Assembly: GCA_023403475.1 (NCBI GenBank) | Contig: JAEYEL010000128.1 | Location: forward strand, 1-38,306 | Source of the DNA: Actinomycetes bacterium | GTDB taxonomy: Bacteria > Actinomycetota > Coriobacteriia > Coriobacteriales > Eggerthellaceae | DNA: 38,306 nucleotides | Direction of reading: 5' to 3' | Shown here: positions 15,836 to 23,465 of the stretch, in pieces | How the letters are laid out: each line of letters starts with the position of its first letter | Position numbering within the stretch: position 1 is the first letter of the stretch | Position numbers and translations under genes: made by a program | The notes under the pieces: generated by a model | Databases searched by the model: none | What the model was told of the DNA's origin: nothing | Seen by the model: only the letters and a program-made list of their open reading frames with translations

Positions 15836-16474
15836 GTGAACGGGAAGCATGACGAACCAACCTTATTGGAGTTTTGTTATGGCTCTTCAACAAACGTGAA
15901 CAAGGACGTCGACTTGTTCAAGGGTTTCTATCTTGAGTATTTTCAGGAAGAGGCGCTCGGAAAAATAGTTGCGCGTACGCGAAAGCGGGCTCTCATAGGA
16001 GGCCTTGTCCTGTGCCTCGTTGCCGTGCTATTCGTTGCTCCCATGATCATTAACCCTGCGTCCATTTTTGCCAAAATCATACTGGCTATGGGTGTTGTTC
16101 TGCTGGCTGCAGGCCTGGCATCCTTTGGCATGGCGATGCGGGCAGAAGCATATGCAACCAATCGTTTCGAGCGTCTGATGGAATCTGAGTTCACATCAAC
16201 GAGATCCGGCACAAGGCGTGTATTCAACATCTATTTTTCGGGGGGTTCCGTTACGGTTTCGTTTGGTGCGCAGTCATCTGTGAAGCAGGTGCGCACGAAG
16301 CGCTACGAGGATATCCCCGCAGTGTATGAGACTGCCGAGCTGGTGTTCATTAAGGGGTTAACGTGGTTGTCGCGATTTCAGATGGGCGATGAAGCCTTCG
16401 ACGCTGTATGCAACGTTCTTAAGGAGAAATGCCCCGATAGGTATTTCTCCTGCAGTTCGCCTGTTGTCGCATAG
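15836..16474 (+). CDS. Hypothetical two-TM membrane protein, YcxB-like
   Basis: 212 residues from GTG 15836 (GGAGG five bases upstream); ATG 15824 is the alternative. A polar N-terminal segment of about 50 residues is followed by two hydrophobic helices (about 52-72, ALIGGLVLCLVAVLFVAPMI, and 77-100). The soluble C-terminal domain contains GGSVTVSFG and then KRYEDIPAVYETAELVFI. That architecture and the YEDI...YET stretch recall the YcxB-like C-terminal domain, but this is from memory and weak. No catalytic motif is visible. It is transcribed from its own -10 box and appears unconnected to operon C. Confidence 0.75.
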   Translation: MNGKHDEPTLLEFCYGSSTNVNKDVDLFKGFYLEYFQEEALGKIVARTRKRALIGGLVLCLVAVLFVAPMIINPASIFAKIILAMGVVLLAAGLASFGMAMRAEAYATNRFERLMESEFTSTRSGTRRVFNIYFSGGSVTVSFGAQSSVKQVRTKRYEDIPAVYETAELVFIKGLTWLSRFQMGDEAFDAVCNVLKEKCPDRYFSCSSPVVA

Positions 16475-16486
16475 TTTCTCTGCGGC

Positions 16487-16528
16487 GTTTCGCTGCTTTA
16501 GGCGGCATCTCTGAAAGGGGGTGCGGCT
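16487..16528 (+). repeat. 42-bp leader repeat, copy 1
   Basis: Starts GTTTCGCTGC and ends GGTGCGGCT; 37 of 42 positions match copy 2 at 16847-16888. The ribosome-site core is GGGGG here instead of GGAGG, and no hydrophobic peptide follows, so this looks like a decayed duplicate of the toxin-like leader. Confidence 0.75.
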
Positions 16529-16828
16529 CTTGCTGCGATGGTTGCAAATGCAAGTTTTCAGTTCCAGTTTACCGAGTGTTTAATTGAAATCTACCGCGTA
16601 AATTCGGCTCTGCCCAGTGCTCGCCATAGCATGACGAAGGCTGCGGCTTCCATGGCTATGGCGTATATGGCCACGGCCTGCGGCTCGTTCGCCGGAGCAG
16701 GGAAGGGGGTCTGCTGTTCTTCGCGTCCTCGTTCGGGAGGTGGTGGAAAGCCGATTCCCTTGCGCGCGATGCACCCGCCGTCTTGGCAGATCTTCGTCGC
16801 GATTTCTTCGCTATGTTTTCTTTTGGTC

Positions 16829-16834
16829 TATAAT
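16829..16834 (+). promoter_or_regulatory. -10 box upstream of the 25-residue peptide
   Basis: Perfect TATAAT, 56 bp before the peptide ATG. The -35 region is not convincing. The resulting leader would contain copy 2 of the 42-bp repeat. Confidence 0.5.
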
Positions 16835-16846
16835 CCTTCTAGCGGT

Positions 16847-16888
16847 GTTTCGCTGCCTTGGGCGGCGTCTCCGAAAGGAGGTGCGGCT
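16847..16888 (+). repeat. 42-bp leader repeat, copy 2
   Basis: Intact copy of the repeat, containing the ribosome site AAAGGAGG (16874-16881) that serves the peptide gene at 16890. It differs from copy 1 at five positions. Confidence 0.75.
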
Positions 16889-16889
16889 T

Positions 16890-16967
16890 ATGGACGCTCA
16901 GACTGTTATCGCGCTTTGCGCGGTGTTCGCGGTGGTTATCGGCATAGTCGATCTCGTCAAGCGCTAG
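16890..16967 (+). CDS. 25-residue hydrophobic peptide, type I toxin-like
   Basis: ATG eight bases after a perfect AAAGGAGG, ending TAG. The peptide has a polar start (MDAQT), one membrane-length hydrophobic run (VIALCAVFAVVIGIV) and a charged end (DLVKR). This is the build of TxpA/Fst-like and so-called holin-like small toxins, which depolarise the membrane and are held in check by an antisense RNA. Supports: perfect ribosome site, TATAAT upstream, and a duplicated leader. Against: no antisense RNA overlapping the frame was identified. It could instead be a small regulatory membrane peptide. Confidence 0.6.
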   Translation: MDAQTVIALCAVFAVVIGIVDLVKR

Positions 16968-17030
16968 CCGAAAGGTTAAGGTCGCTCGGCGCTGAGTTTT
17001 CGCCAAAGGAGGTGGTGAACGGCGTTTTGG

Positions 17031-17112
17031 AAAAAGAAAAACCCGGCTAGCTTTGCACGGCACGCCGGGTAATCTCAAACCACGACGCCGCCCGGGTTAG
17101 CGGGGCATCGCA
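17031..17112 (-). ncRNA. Candidate small RNA, minus strand
   Basis: On the minus strand a stem (pairing 17064-17070 with 17041-17047) is followed at once by TTTTCTTTTT, a good intrinsic terminator, yet no minus-strand gene leads into it. About 50-75 bp upstream on that strand are TATCAT (17119-17124) and TTGCTT (17141-17146) with a 16-bp spacer. Together they would make an RNA of roughly 80 nt, convergent with the peptide gene and divergent from the kinase-like gene. It could be the antitoxin RNA of the peptide, as in convergent TxpA/RatA, but overlap with the peptide message would require that message to run past 17031. Confidence 0.4.
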
Positions 17113-17151
17113 CCTCGTATGATAGCAGGTTTTCGGGAGAAAGCAAAGGGT

Positions 17152-18192
17152 ATGTTCTCTGAAAAACACGTGAAGCTTGCCGACTTCTTCATTAAGGGAA
17201 ACGCAGAGCTGCGTACGGCGTTGGGGCTGGGTGAAAGCTCCTGTTTGGAAGCGGTGCCTTTGGGGTCGGGGGAGCACAACGTCAACTTCTTGCTGCTTGC
17301 CGACGGGCGCGATTTGAAGCGCGTGCTCCGCGTCAACTTGGGCACTCAGACGGGCAACGAGCACCAGGTTGCCTACGAGGCGTCTGCGCTCAAAGCGCTC
17401 GAGCCGAGCATGCGGGTGCCGCGCGTCTTCTTCGTGGACGACACGAAGCGGCGCATTCCCCGCGGGGTTATGGTCATCGAGTTTCGCCAAGGGACATGGC
17501 TCGATTACGGCAATGCGGCCGCCATGGAGGAAGCGGCACGCATAATGGCCGACGTCCATGCGGTGGAGCCCGCCTGCGACTGTCCCATCAAGCGGGCGGA
17601 CGATCCGCTGCAAGCATATTTCAACGTGTGCAATGCGTTTTATCGCAACTACCTCGCGTCGCCTTACGCCGACCCCATGGTGACCGGCTATGTAGACGAG
17701 TTCTTCGCTCATGCAAAACGCGCGCTCGAGACGCCGCATGACGCGCACGACGATGCGCACATCCTGAACACCGAGCCTTTGGCCTCGCAGTTTCTTATTC
17801 CCGAAGAAAAGGATACAGGAAGCCTCATCGACTGGGAAAAGCCCGTTTTGGGCGAAGTTGCGCAAGACGTGGCCTATTTCTTGAGCCCCACCAGCACCAT
17901 TTGGGATACCGACTACGTGCTGAATGCGGCGGAGCGCGAGAAGTTCGTCGGCGACTATTGGCGTGCGGTTGGCGGGCGCTTCTCGCAGGGTCGCTTCGAG
18001 GAGCGTCTTTCCGCCTACGTGAAGATGACCTGCCTGCTTGCCATCACGTGGAGCTGCAACGCGGTCGTGGAGTACAACGACCCTGCCCGCGAGCTTAAGA
18101 CCGAGCGCACCAAGCGCCTTCTGCCGGTTTACCTTTCCGAAGAGTACTTGGCGAACCTCCTTGACAACTGGTTCAACGCGCCTGTCGGCTAG
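17152..18192 (+). CDS. APH / choline-kinase-fold phosphotransferase family protein
   Basis: 346 residues from ATG 17152; ATG 17119 (11 residues longer) is possible, but the bases there also form the minus-strand -10 box. Kinase-fold elements: a glycine-rich loop (VPLGSGEHNVNFLL), a lysine/arginine strand (KRVLRVNLG), a glutamate helix (EHQVAYEASALKAL), hinge VMVIEFRQG, and a metal-binding SLIDWEKPVLGEVAQDVAYF. The usual catalytic HGDxxxxN loop is replaced by a segment around AHILNTEPLASQFLI that keeps H and N but not the Asp. Members phosphorylate small hydroxyl substrates such as choline or aminoglycosides. With the Asp altered, catalytic activity is uncertain. Confidence 0.8.
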   Translation: MFSEKHVKLADFFIKGNAELRTALGLGESSCLEAVPLGSGEHNVNFLLLADGRDLKRVLRVNLGTQTGNEHQVAYEASALKALEPSMRVPRVFFVDDTKRRIPRGVMVIEFRQGTWLDYGNAAAMEEAARIMADVHAVEPACDCPIKRADDPLQAYFNVCNAFYRNYLASPYADPMVTGYVDEFFAHAKRALETPHDAHDDAHILNTEPLASQFLIPEEKDTGSLIDWEKPVLGEVAQDVAYFLSPTSTIWDTDYVLNAAEREKFVGDYWRAVGGRFSQGRFEERLSAYVKMTCLLAITWSCNAVVEYNDPARELKTERTKRLLPVYLSEEYLANLLDNWFNAPVG

Positions 18193-18260
18193 CGGGGTCG
18201 TTTGGCGGCGCATGCCGGGCGTCTGCTCTGCCATGGATGTAGGGCGCAATCGCGCAGGCG

Positions 18261-18338
18261 ATGCACGCCGGGTGCCTGAGTGATCGCGCGCTGGGCGATA
18301 TGTTTGGCGACAGGAGCTTGGGTGGTATGTTCGGATGA
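18261..18338 (+). other. Mini-ORF with internal repeat before hcp
   Basis: A 25-codon frame (ATG 18261 to TGA 18338) in the hcp leader ends with two related blocks, DRALGDMFG and DRSLGGMFG. At DNA level this is an imperfect direct repeat of period 27 bp. The ribosome site is poor. It may be a leader peptide or a chance frame. Confidence 0.25.
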
Positions 18339-18361
18339 CATTTCCGTCAATTCTCATTTTC

Positions 18362-18375
18362 GTTGTTTCAACAAC
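18362..18375. promoter_or_regulatory. CRP/FNR-like dyad upstream of hcp
   Basis: GTTGT-TTCA-ACAAC is a perfect 5-4-5 dyad centred about 94 bp before the hcp start. CRP/FNR-family regulators (including HcpR, which controls hcp in other bacteria) bind dyads of this spacing. Identity of the regulator is not shown. Confidence 0.45.
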
Positions 18376-18461
18376 CGCTTTTTCGTGCGTCGGAAGCGAT
18401 GATGTTGGGCGTAAGTTCAACGCAGCTGTTGGATCGACCGCCAGACGAGAAAGGCAACACC

Positions 18462-20033
18462 ATGGACAATACCCAGATGTTCTGCTTCCAGTGCGAGCAA
18501 ACGGCGCGCACCACGGCCTGCACCGGGAAGGCCGGCGTGTGCGGGAAGCAAGCGGAAACCGCAGGTCTGCAAGACGAGCTGACCGGCGCTCTGGTTTCCC
18601 TTGCCCGCGCAGCGAAGGGCAGGAAAACTTCGACCGAGCAAGATGAGGCCATGCTCGACGGCATGTTCGCGTGCGTGACCAACGTGGCGTTCGACGATGC
18701 GGCCATCGGTGCTATCCTTGCGCGGGTGCGGCGCGAGCGCGACTTGCTTGCCGCAGGCGAACCTGCGCCCGAACTGGACATGCGCACGGTGTGGGAGGCC
18801 GACGAAGACGTTCGCTCGCTCAAGTCGCTCATTCTGTTCGGGTGGCGCGGCGTTGCCGCCTACGCGCACCATGCCCATGTGCTCGGCTACGACGATCCGG
18901 CCATTATGGCCGGCATGTACGAGGGCATGGCGGCTCTTGCCGAGGATTGGGGCATGGACGAGCTTTTGCCGCTTGTACTGAAGGCGGGCGAGATCAATCT
19001 GACCTGCATGGCGCTGCTCGACAAGGCGAACACCGAAACCTACGGTGCGCCCGCGCCGAACACGGTGCCCTGCAAGGTGGAGGCCGGCCCCTTCATCGTG
19101 GTGACCGGCCACGACCTGCACGATCTGAAGCTGCTTCTCGAGCAGACGGAGGGCAAGGGCATAAACATCTACACGCACGGTGAGATGCTGCCCGGCCACG
19201 CGTATCCCGAACTGCGCAAATACGCGCATCTCAAGGGAAACTTCGGCACGGCGTGGCAGAACCAGCAAAAGGAATTCGACAATCTGCCTGCGCCCATTCT
19301 GTTCACCACGAACTGCCTCATGCCTCCGCGCGGCACCTATGCAGACCGCGTGTTCACCACGGCTCAGGTGTCGTTTCCGGGCGCTGCGCACATCGGCGAC
19401 GACAAAGATTTCACGCCGGTCATAGAGAAAGCCCTTGAGCTGGGTGGCTTTGCGGAAGACCGCCAGTTCGAGGGTCTGAACGGAGGCGCGACCATGACCA
19501 CGGGGTTCGGCCGTGATGCGGTGCTCGGCGTTGCCGGAGCCGTGATTGACGCGGTGAAAGCCGGGGACATCAGGCACTTCTTCCTCGTGGGCGGCTGCGA
19601 CGGCGCACGCATGGGCCGCAGCTACTACACCGATTTCGTCAAGCAGACGCCGAAGGATACGGTCATTCTCACGTTGGCCTGCGGAAAGTATCGCTTCAAC
19701 GACCTTGATCTGGGGGATATCGGCGGCATTCCGCGCCTGCTCGACGTGGGGCAGTGCAACGACGCGTACGGTGCTATCCAAATAGCGCTCGCCCTTGCCG
19801 ATGCGTTCGGGTGCGGCGTGAACGATCTGCCGCTTTCCATGGTGCTTTCGTGGTACGAGCAGAAGGCGGTGTGCATCCTGCTCACGCTATTGTATTTGGG
19901 CATCAAAGACATCTACCTTGGCCCGTCGCTTCCCGCGTTCGTCTCGCCGAACGTGCTTTCGTTCCTCGTTGAGAACTACGGCATCCGTCCTGTCAGCACT
20001 CCCGAAGAAGACCTAGCCGCCATTTTAGGGTAG
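18462..20033 (+). CDS. hcp: Hybrid cluster protein (hydroxylamine / NO reductase)
   Basis: 523 residues, ATG after GAGAAAGG. The protein holds a cubane cluster at its N-terminus (C8-x2-C11-x8-C20-x6-C27) and the Fe-S-O hybrid cluster in the core. Conserved landmarks are CMALLDKANTETYG, VVTGHDLHDL, the TTNCLMPP loop, LVGGCDGAR, TLACGKYRFN, DVGQCNDAYGAI and VLSWYEQKAV, which supply the Cys, His and Glu ligands. Hcp reduces NO to N2O in vivo and shows hydroxylamine reductase activity in vitro. It protects anaerobes from nitrosative stress, fitting a nitro- or nitrate-respiring habitat. No hcr reductase gene is adjacent. The last codons were copied to 27971-28030. Confidence 0.96.
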   Translation: MDNTQMFCFQCEQTARTTACTGKAGVCGKQAETAGLQDELTGALVSLARAAKGRKTSTEQDEAMLDGMFACVTNVAFDDAAIGAILARVRRERDLLAAGEPAPELDMRTVWEADEDVRSLKSLILFGWRGVAAYAHHAHVLGYDDPAIMAGMYEGMAALAEDWGMDELLPLVLKAGEINLTCMALLDKANTETYGAPAPNTVPCKVEAGPFIVVTGHDLHDLKLLLEQTEGKGINIYTHGEMLPGHAYPELRKYAHLKGNFGTAWQNQQKEFDNLPAPILFTTNCLMPPRGTYADRVFTTAQVSFPGAAHIGDDKDFTPVIEKALELGGFAEDRQFEGLNGGATMTTGFGRDAVLGVAGAVIDAVKAGDIRHFFLVGGCDGARMGRSYYTDFVKQTPKDTVILTLACGKYRFNDLDLGDIGGIPRLLDVGQCNDAYGAIQIALALADAFGCGVNDLPLSMVLSWYEQKAVCILLTLLYLGIKDIYLGPSLPAFVSPNVLSFLVENYGIRPVSTPEEDLAAILG

Positions 20034-20063
20034 CTTTAAGGCAGCTTTAGGGCAACGCATCGA

Positions 20064-20123
20064 GCGAAGCGGGGGAAAGCTTCGCATTCCGGCAAAAGGG
20101 CGCCCGGACAAATCGCCGGGCGC
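20064..20123 (+). other. Two stem-loops downstream of hcp
   Basis: GCGAAGC (20064-20070) pairs with GCTTCGC (20079-20085), and GCGCCCGG (20100-20107) pairs with CCGGGCGC (20116-20123). They lie between convergent hcp and the dms operon and could act as bidirectional, U-poor terminators. Confidence 0.45.
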
Positions 20124-20235
20124 TCGTCGGTTCAGCCTGTGGCTCGGTCCTTGGCGCCCTCGAGGCGCCCGTCTGCTCTCATATCGTCGAGCCCCATTGA
20201 TTCAAGTGAACTTGCGTTGCCTGCTTCAGGTACTG

Positions 20236-21138
20236 CTAGAAGCTTATACCTGTGGTCATATGCATCATGTAAAACGTGAAGCGCATGACGAAGATGCCTG
20301 CAAGCGTCAAGGAGCAGGCGATGCTTGCCCGCAGGATCGAAATCGTCGTCTCTTTGCGTGGTGCGGGCGTTTTGCTGCGCTTGAAGAGAGTCGGCGCGTC
20401 AAGCGCGATGCCGCAGGCTGCAAGCAGGGCAAACGCAATCACGGCTCCTGCATATCCCGGTACCAGCTGAGCTGCTGTCGTCCATGAGTTCTCGATGCTT
20501 TTGAGGGCGGCGCCTTGAAGCACATACGCAACAAGGCATGCGATGAGCGCCCCTAGGGAAAATACGAGCATCGCTTGCTCGTAGCGGTTTCCCGCAGACT
20601 TCCAGCGGGCGACCCTCAAGCCGACGATAGCCAGAAGGGGTCCGCCGGAAAGCGCGTTCAGCCAAAGAGTCAACGGCGAGAAAACCGTATCCCACGAGAT
20701 GATGGTATGCGCGGAATACGCGAACGCCACTGCAGTTACGAATGCTATGGCGCTTATGCACGAGCATACGGTAAGTGCACGTTGCAAGCCCCGACGCGGG
20801 TTCAGCGCAAAGGAGTACAGCCAGTACACGCCGGCAAATGTAAGGAACGTCACTGCGCAGACAACCTCGTTGGAAAGGGGGCTTCTGCCCACGCCCGTAA
20901 GCACGTAGAGTGCGTTCGCCGGATTGCCGAGATGCGTTGCCGAGGCAACCAGCCCCGCGAGCGATGCGACAAGCGGAATGGCGAGCGCCTTGTCTATGCG
21001 GACGTGCGTTTCGCGGTCAAGACCGCCTCTGATGAGGGGGATCGACATGAGAAAGAACGCAACCGCGCCCGAGGGGGCAAGGGTCGTGAACAGAACAAGC
21101 GTGATTTCCGAAAGCGCGTTGGCGAATCCTGCGGACAT
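20236..21138 (-). CDS. Second DmsC-type membrane anchor
   Basis: 300 residues from ATG 21138 (AAGGA upstream, 8 bp after the chaperone stop); a longer upstream frame would overlap the chaperone gene and lacks a ribosome site. About eight hydrophobic helices. It starts with the same ALSEITLVLFTTLAPSGA pattern as the DmsC at 21975-22829 (FSVAELPLALFTTLAPLGAG) and shares ATHLGNPANALYVLTGVGRSPLSNEV with its FHLANPLNAAGVFMGAGSPLSNEV. DmsC proteins bind menaquinol and anchor DmsAB on the outer face of the membrane. Two different anchors in one operon is unusual. Identity between the two is only moderate, so this is an old duplication. Confidence 0.85.
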   Translation of the reverse strand: MSAGFANALSEITLVLFTTLAPSGAVAFFLMSIPLIRGGLDRETHVRIDKALAIPLVASLAGLVASATHLGNPANALYVLTGVGRSPLSNEVVCAVTFLTFAGVYWLYSFALNPRRGLQRALTVCSCISAIAFVTAVAFAYSAHTIISWDTVFSPLTLWLNALSGGPLLAIVGLRVARWKSAGNRYEQAMLVFSLGALIACLVAYVLQGAALKSIENSWTTAAQLVPGYAGAVIAFALLAACGIALDAPTLFKRSKTPAPRKETTISILRASIACSLTLAGIFVMRFTFYMMHMTTGISF

Positions 21139-21146
21139 GGCGTTCC

Positions 21147-21785
21147 TTATCGGTAGAAGCGCGGAAGGGTGACAACGAGCGCGCGTGCTTCCTGAACGCC
21201 CTCGATCGTTGCGCGCGTGAGTTGCGCAAGGCCTTGATAGAACGGGTGCTCTGCCGCTTTTTCCAGCTCTGCCAGATAGTGAGGAGCCCAAGTGAGGAAA
21301 TGGTTTTGCAGATAATCGTCAAGACAGACGGGTTGGGTGCGCGCAAGATGGGCCATGAGCGCCAGCATGAGCCCGATGTGGTCTTCGGGCGTTTTCTCGT
21401 CGTTTGTGCGAGCGATGCCGTGTTCGCGCATCCATACGCGCAGCTTGATTGTGGCATCTCCGAATATGACGCATTCGCGGTCGGTATACACCGACCCCCA
21501 AGGGGGAGCGGGCAGCGCTGCCGGGCCAATGAACAGACGGCGGTATTCCCATGTAAGGTTACCGTCCCGTCCGTTTTTCAGGGCGTCCACCATAAGAGAG
21601 AGCGCCGAGCGCGCCTCTTCCTCATCGGCGAAGGGCCACTCGTGCGCTGCTTCGCTCGCATCAAGTGCCGCGAGCGCGTCGAAGGATGCCTTCGCGTTGC
21701 CTGTTTCGGGGTCTTCTAGGAAAAATGGGGCGAGCGTTTCTCCTGCAAACGCAATCGTCTCGAGCATGTTGTCGCTGTTGTTCAC
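21147..21785 (-). CDS. TorD/DmsD-family molybdoenzyme chaperone
   Basis: 212 residues. GTG 21785 is preferred over an ATG nine codons upstream because GAGAGGAG lies six bases before it. An all-helical protein with the family signature EYRRLFIGPAALPAPPWGSV and the later TPEDHIGLMLALMAHL. Such chaperones bind the twin-arginine signal of the catalytic subunit and hold it until the Mo cofactor is inserted. The partner is presumably DmsA at 23466-25871. It sits between the two anchor genes, after strong stem-loops. Confidence 0.85.
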   Translation of the reverse strand: MNNSDNMLETIAFAGETLAPFFLEDPETGNAKASFDALAALDASEAAHEWPFADEEEARSALSLMVDALKNGRDGNLTWEYRRLFIGPAALPAPPWGSVYTDRECVIFGDATIKLRVWMREHGIARTNDEKTPEDHIGLMLALMAHLARTQPVCLDDYLQNHFLTWAPHYLAELEKAAEHPFYQGLAQLTRATIEGVQEARALVVTLPRFYR

Positions 21786-21823
21786 GTCTGTCTCCTCTCT
21801 TGTTGGGTACATAATAGCGCAAA

Positions 21824-21937
21824 GCCCCGCTCGTTGCCTATAGGACGGAATCGAGCGGGGCGTTTGGAAGGGAATGGTCGGCTTTCCGAAATCAGCCGGT
21901 TTCTGCGGGGCCGGTTCGTCTTTGCGACGAACCGGCC
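21824..21937 (-). terminator. Two strong stem-loops between dmsC and the chaperone gene
   Basis: A 12-bp perfect stem at 21909-21920 / 21926-21937 (loop of 5) and a 10-bp stem at 21824-21833 / 21852-21861; the latter is followed on the minus strand by TTT. They probably lower expression of the chaperone and second anchor relative to dmsABC. Confidence 0.5.
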
Positions 21938-21974
21938 GTTGCTTCGGCTTGCAGGATTGGGCGGCGTTGCGGAA

Positions 21975-22829
21975 CTAGCCGAAGTAGATTCCCACGGAAA
22001 GCTGTACGGCGTAAAAAGCCATGCGGCAGAGGAAGATGCCAATCACGGCAAGCGCTACGGCAACGCCCGCAGTCGCTTGCTTGCGTCCGGCGAACACCGT
22101 GCATGCGGCGGAAGCGGCAATGAGCAGCAGACCTAAAACGGTCGGCGCAAGCGCACCGCTCACGAGGGCGCTTCCCGAGGCAACGGCAGTCTCTATGCCC
22201 GATACCAGCGCAAGCTGACCGGCAAGGCCTACAATGGCAAGTGCGGTGCCGGCTACGGCGAGGGCGGCAATCGCTACCCTGAAAGAACCCTTGCTCGCGC
22301 CGCTTTGCGCACCGGCCACGGCAAGCACGAGCATCCCCATCGCGGCACCACCCGCAAGGCACAAGCCCAGCATTTGCACGGCAACGAGCGGCGTGTTCCA
22401 CGAGGCGATGGTTCTTATCGTATATGCCAAGCCTGTGAACAGCGCGAACAGCACTGCAAGCACAGCGACGACGGCTGCAAGTCCTTTACGGGCGCCAACC
22501 GAAAGTTTGCCCGCACACGCCAAAGCTACATACACGATGGCAATCACGGTGAACACACAGCCGACGATAACCTCGTTGGACAGGGGACTTCCTGCGCCCA
22601 TGAACACGCCGGCGGCGTTCAGCGGGTTTGCCAGATGGAAGAACGCGCAGACAAAACCGATGATGACCACGGCAAGCGGAATGATGCTCGCATGATCGAT
22701 CTTTTTCAGCTGCTCATCGGAAAACGTTGTTGTGAAGAACGCGCATGCAAGTGCGATGAAAGCGCCCGCTCCCAGCGGAGCCAGCGTGGTGAACAGCGCC
22801 AAGGGCAGTTCGGCAACGGAAAACTGCAT
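21975..22829 (-). CDS. dmsC: DmsC-type membrane anchor subunit
   Basis: 284 residues with eight predicted membrane helices. Its ATG follows the dmsB stop after one base, and the ribosome site GGAGGTGAT lies inside dmsB, so translation is coupled. It contains ALFTTLAPLGAGAFIALA near the start and NPLNAAGVFMGAGSPLSNEV after helix 3, typical of the NrfD/DmsC group that oxidises menaquinol and feeds electrons to the DmsB clusters. The symbol is by position and family. Confidence 0.88.
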   Translation of the reverse strand: MQFSVAELPLALFTTLAPLGAGAFIALACAFFTTTFSDEQLKKIDHASIIPLAVVIIGFVCAFFHLANPLNAAGVFMGAGSPLSNEVIVGCVFTVIAIVYVALACAGKLSVGARKGLAAVVAVLAVLFALFTGLAYTIRTIASWNTPLVAVQMLGLCLAGGAAMGMLVLAVAGAQSGASKGSFRVAIAALAVAGTALAIVGLAGQLALVSGIETAVASGSALVSGALAPTVLGLLLIAASAACTVFAGRKQATAGVAVALAVIGIFLCRMAFYAVQLSVGIYFG

Positions 22830-22830
22830 G

Positions 22831-23451
22831 CTACATCACCTCCAAGGTATTTGCAATCTTGCCGCTCTTGTCGTCGGCGGAAAGAGCGTTCGCCGGCTTT
22901 ACGGCGAACAGGTTCGGGGACGTGTACGAAGCATCGGGAAGCGGGGCGAAACTCGCCTGCTCGCCCTTCTTCTTCATTTCGTCCACATCGCCGAAGTCAA
23001 GCGCGTGCATGGGGCACGCTTCCACGCAAATGGGCAGCTTGCCCTCGGCCACGCGCTCGGCGCATCCGTTGCATTTCACGCTGTGGCCTTTCGCGCGGTC
23101 GACGCGCGGCGCGTTGTACGGGCAGGCCATGTGGCAGTACCCGCAGCCGATGCATTTGTCCTCGTCAACGGAAACAAGTCCGGTTTCGGGATCTTTGTGC
23201 ATCGCAGTCGTCGGGCAGACCTCGGTGCAGGCCGGATGGTCGCAATGGTTGCACGCCAGCGATGTGTAATAGGCGAACGTGTTGGCCGTCCAGCAGCCGT
23301 CGCCGTCCTGTTTCCATTCGCCGTTGCATACCTCGTATACGCGGCGGTACCAGAACTCTTTGCTCAGATCGTGGTAGTCCGCGCATGCCAATTGACAGGT
23401 CTTGCAGCCGGTGCAACGCTGTCCATGGAAGAAAAATGCCTTCTGTGTCAT
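22831..23451 (-). CDS. dmsB: DmsB-type four-cluster Fe-S subunit
   Basis: 206 residues; ATG preceded by AAGGGGG. Four 4Fe-4S motifs: CTGCKTCQLAC near residue 13, CNHCDHPACTEVCP near 68, CIGCGYCHMACP near 100, and CNGCAERVAEGKLPICVEACP near 125. It links the DmsC quinol site to the DmsA active site. No signal peptide, as is normal: DmsB is carried through the Tat pore with DmsA. A C-terminal extension after residue 165 (SYTSPNLFAVKPANALSADD) is polar and of unknown role. Confidence 0.95.
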   Translation of the reverse strand: MTQKAFFFHGQRCTGCKTCQLACADYHDLSKEFWYRRVYEVCNGEWKQDGDGCWTANTFAYYTSLACNHCDHPACTEVCPTTAMHKDPETGLVSVDEDKCIGCGYCHMACPYNAPRVDRAKGHSVKCNGCAERVAEGKLPICVEACPMHALDFGDVDEMKKKGEQASFAPLPDASYTSPNLFAVKPANALSADDKSGKIANTLEVM

Positions 23452-23465
23452 GTCTAGTGCCCCCT

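Larger units (their letters stand above)
16475..16846. other. Long intergenic stretch with a decayed leader copy
   Basis: About 370 bp without a convincing gene. The left end carries the first copy of the 42-bp leader repeat (16487-16528). The right end carries a TATAAT at 16829-16834. Between them a minus-strand frame from about 16825 to the stop at 16591 is free of stops and reads like protein (ending AEFTR), but it has no start codon near its beginning. It is probably a dead gene. Confidence 0.5.

Noticed and set aside
16591..16825. Minus-strand stop-free frame with protein-like composition (Cys-rich start, Pro-rich middle, helical end)
   Set aside because: No start codon near its 5' end, no ribosome site and a stop directly upstream. 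At most a dead fragment.
16538..17050. 170-codon plus-strand frame across the peptide gene
   Set aside because: Weak start, low-complexity middle and it overlaps the better-supported 25-residue peptide in another frame.
17005..17050. Second AAAGGAGG followed by a 12-codon GTG frame
   Set aside because: The spacing to GTG is only 2 bases and the peptide is polar and very short. Kept only as a note near the candidate small RNA.
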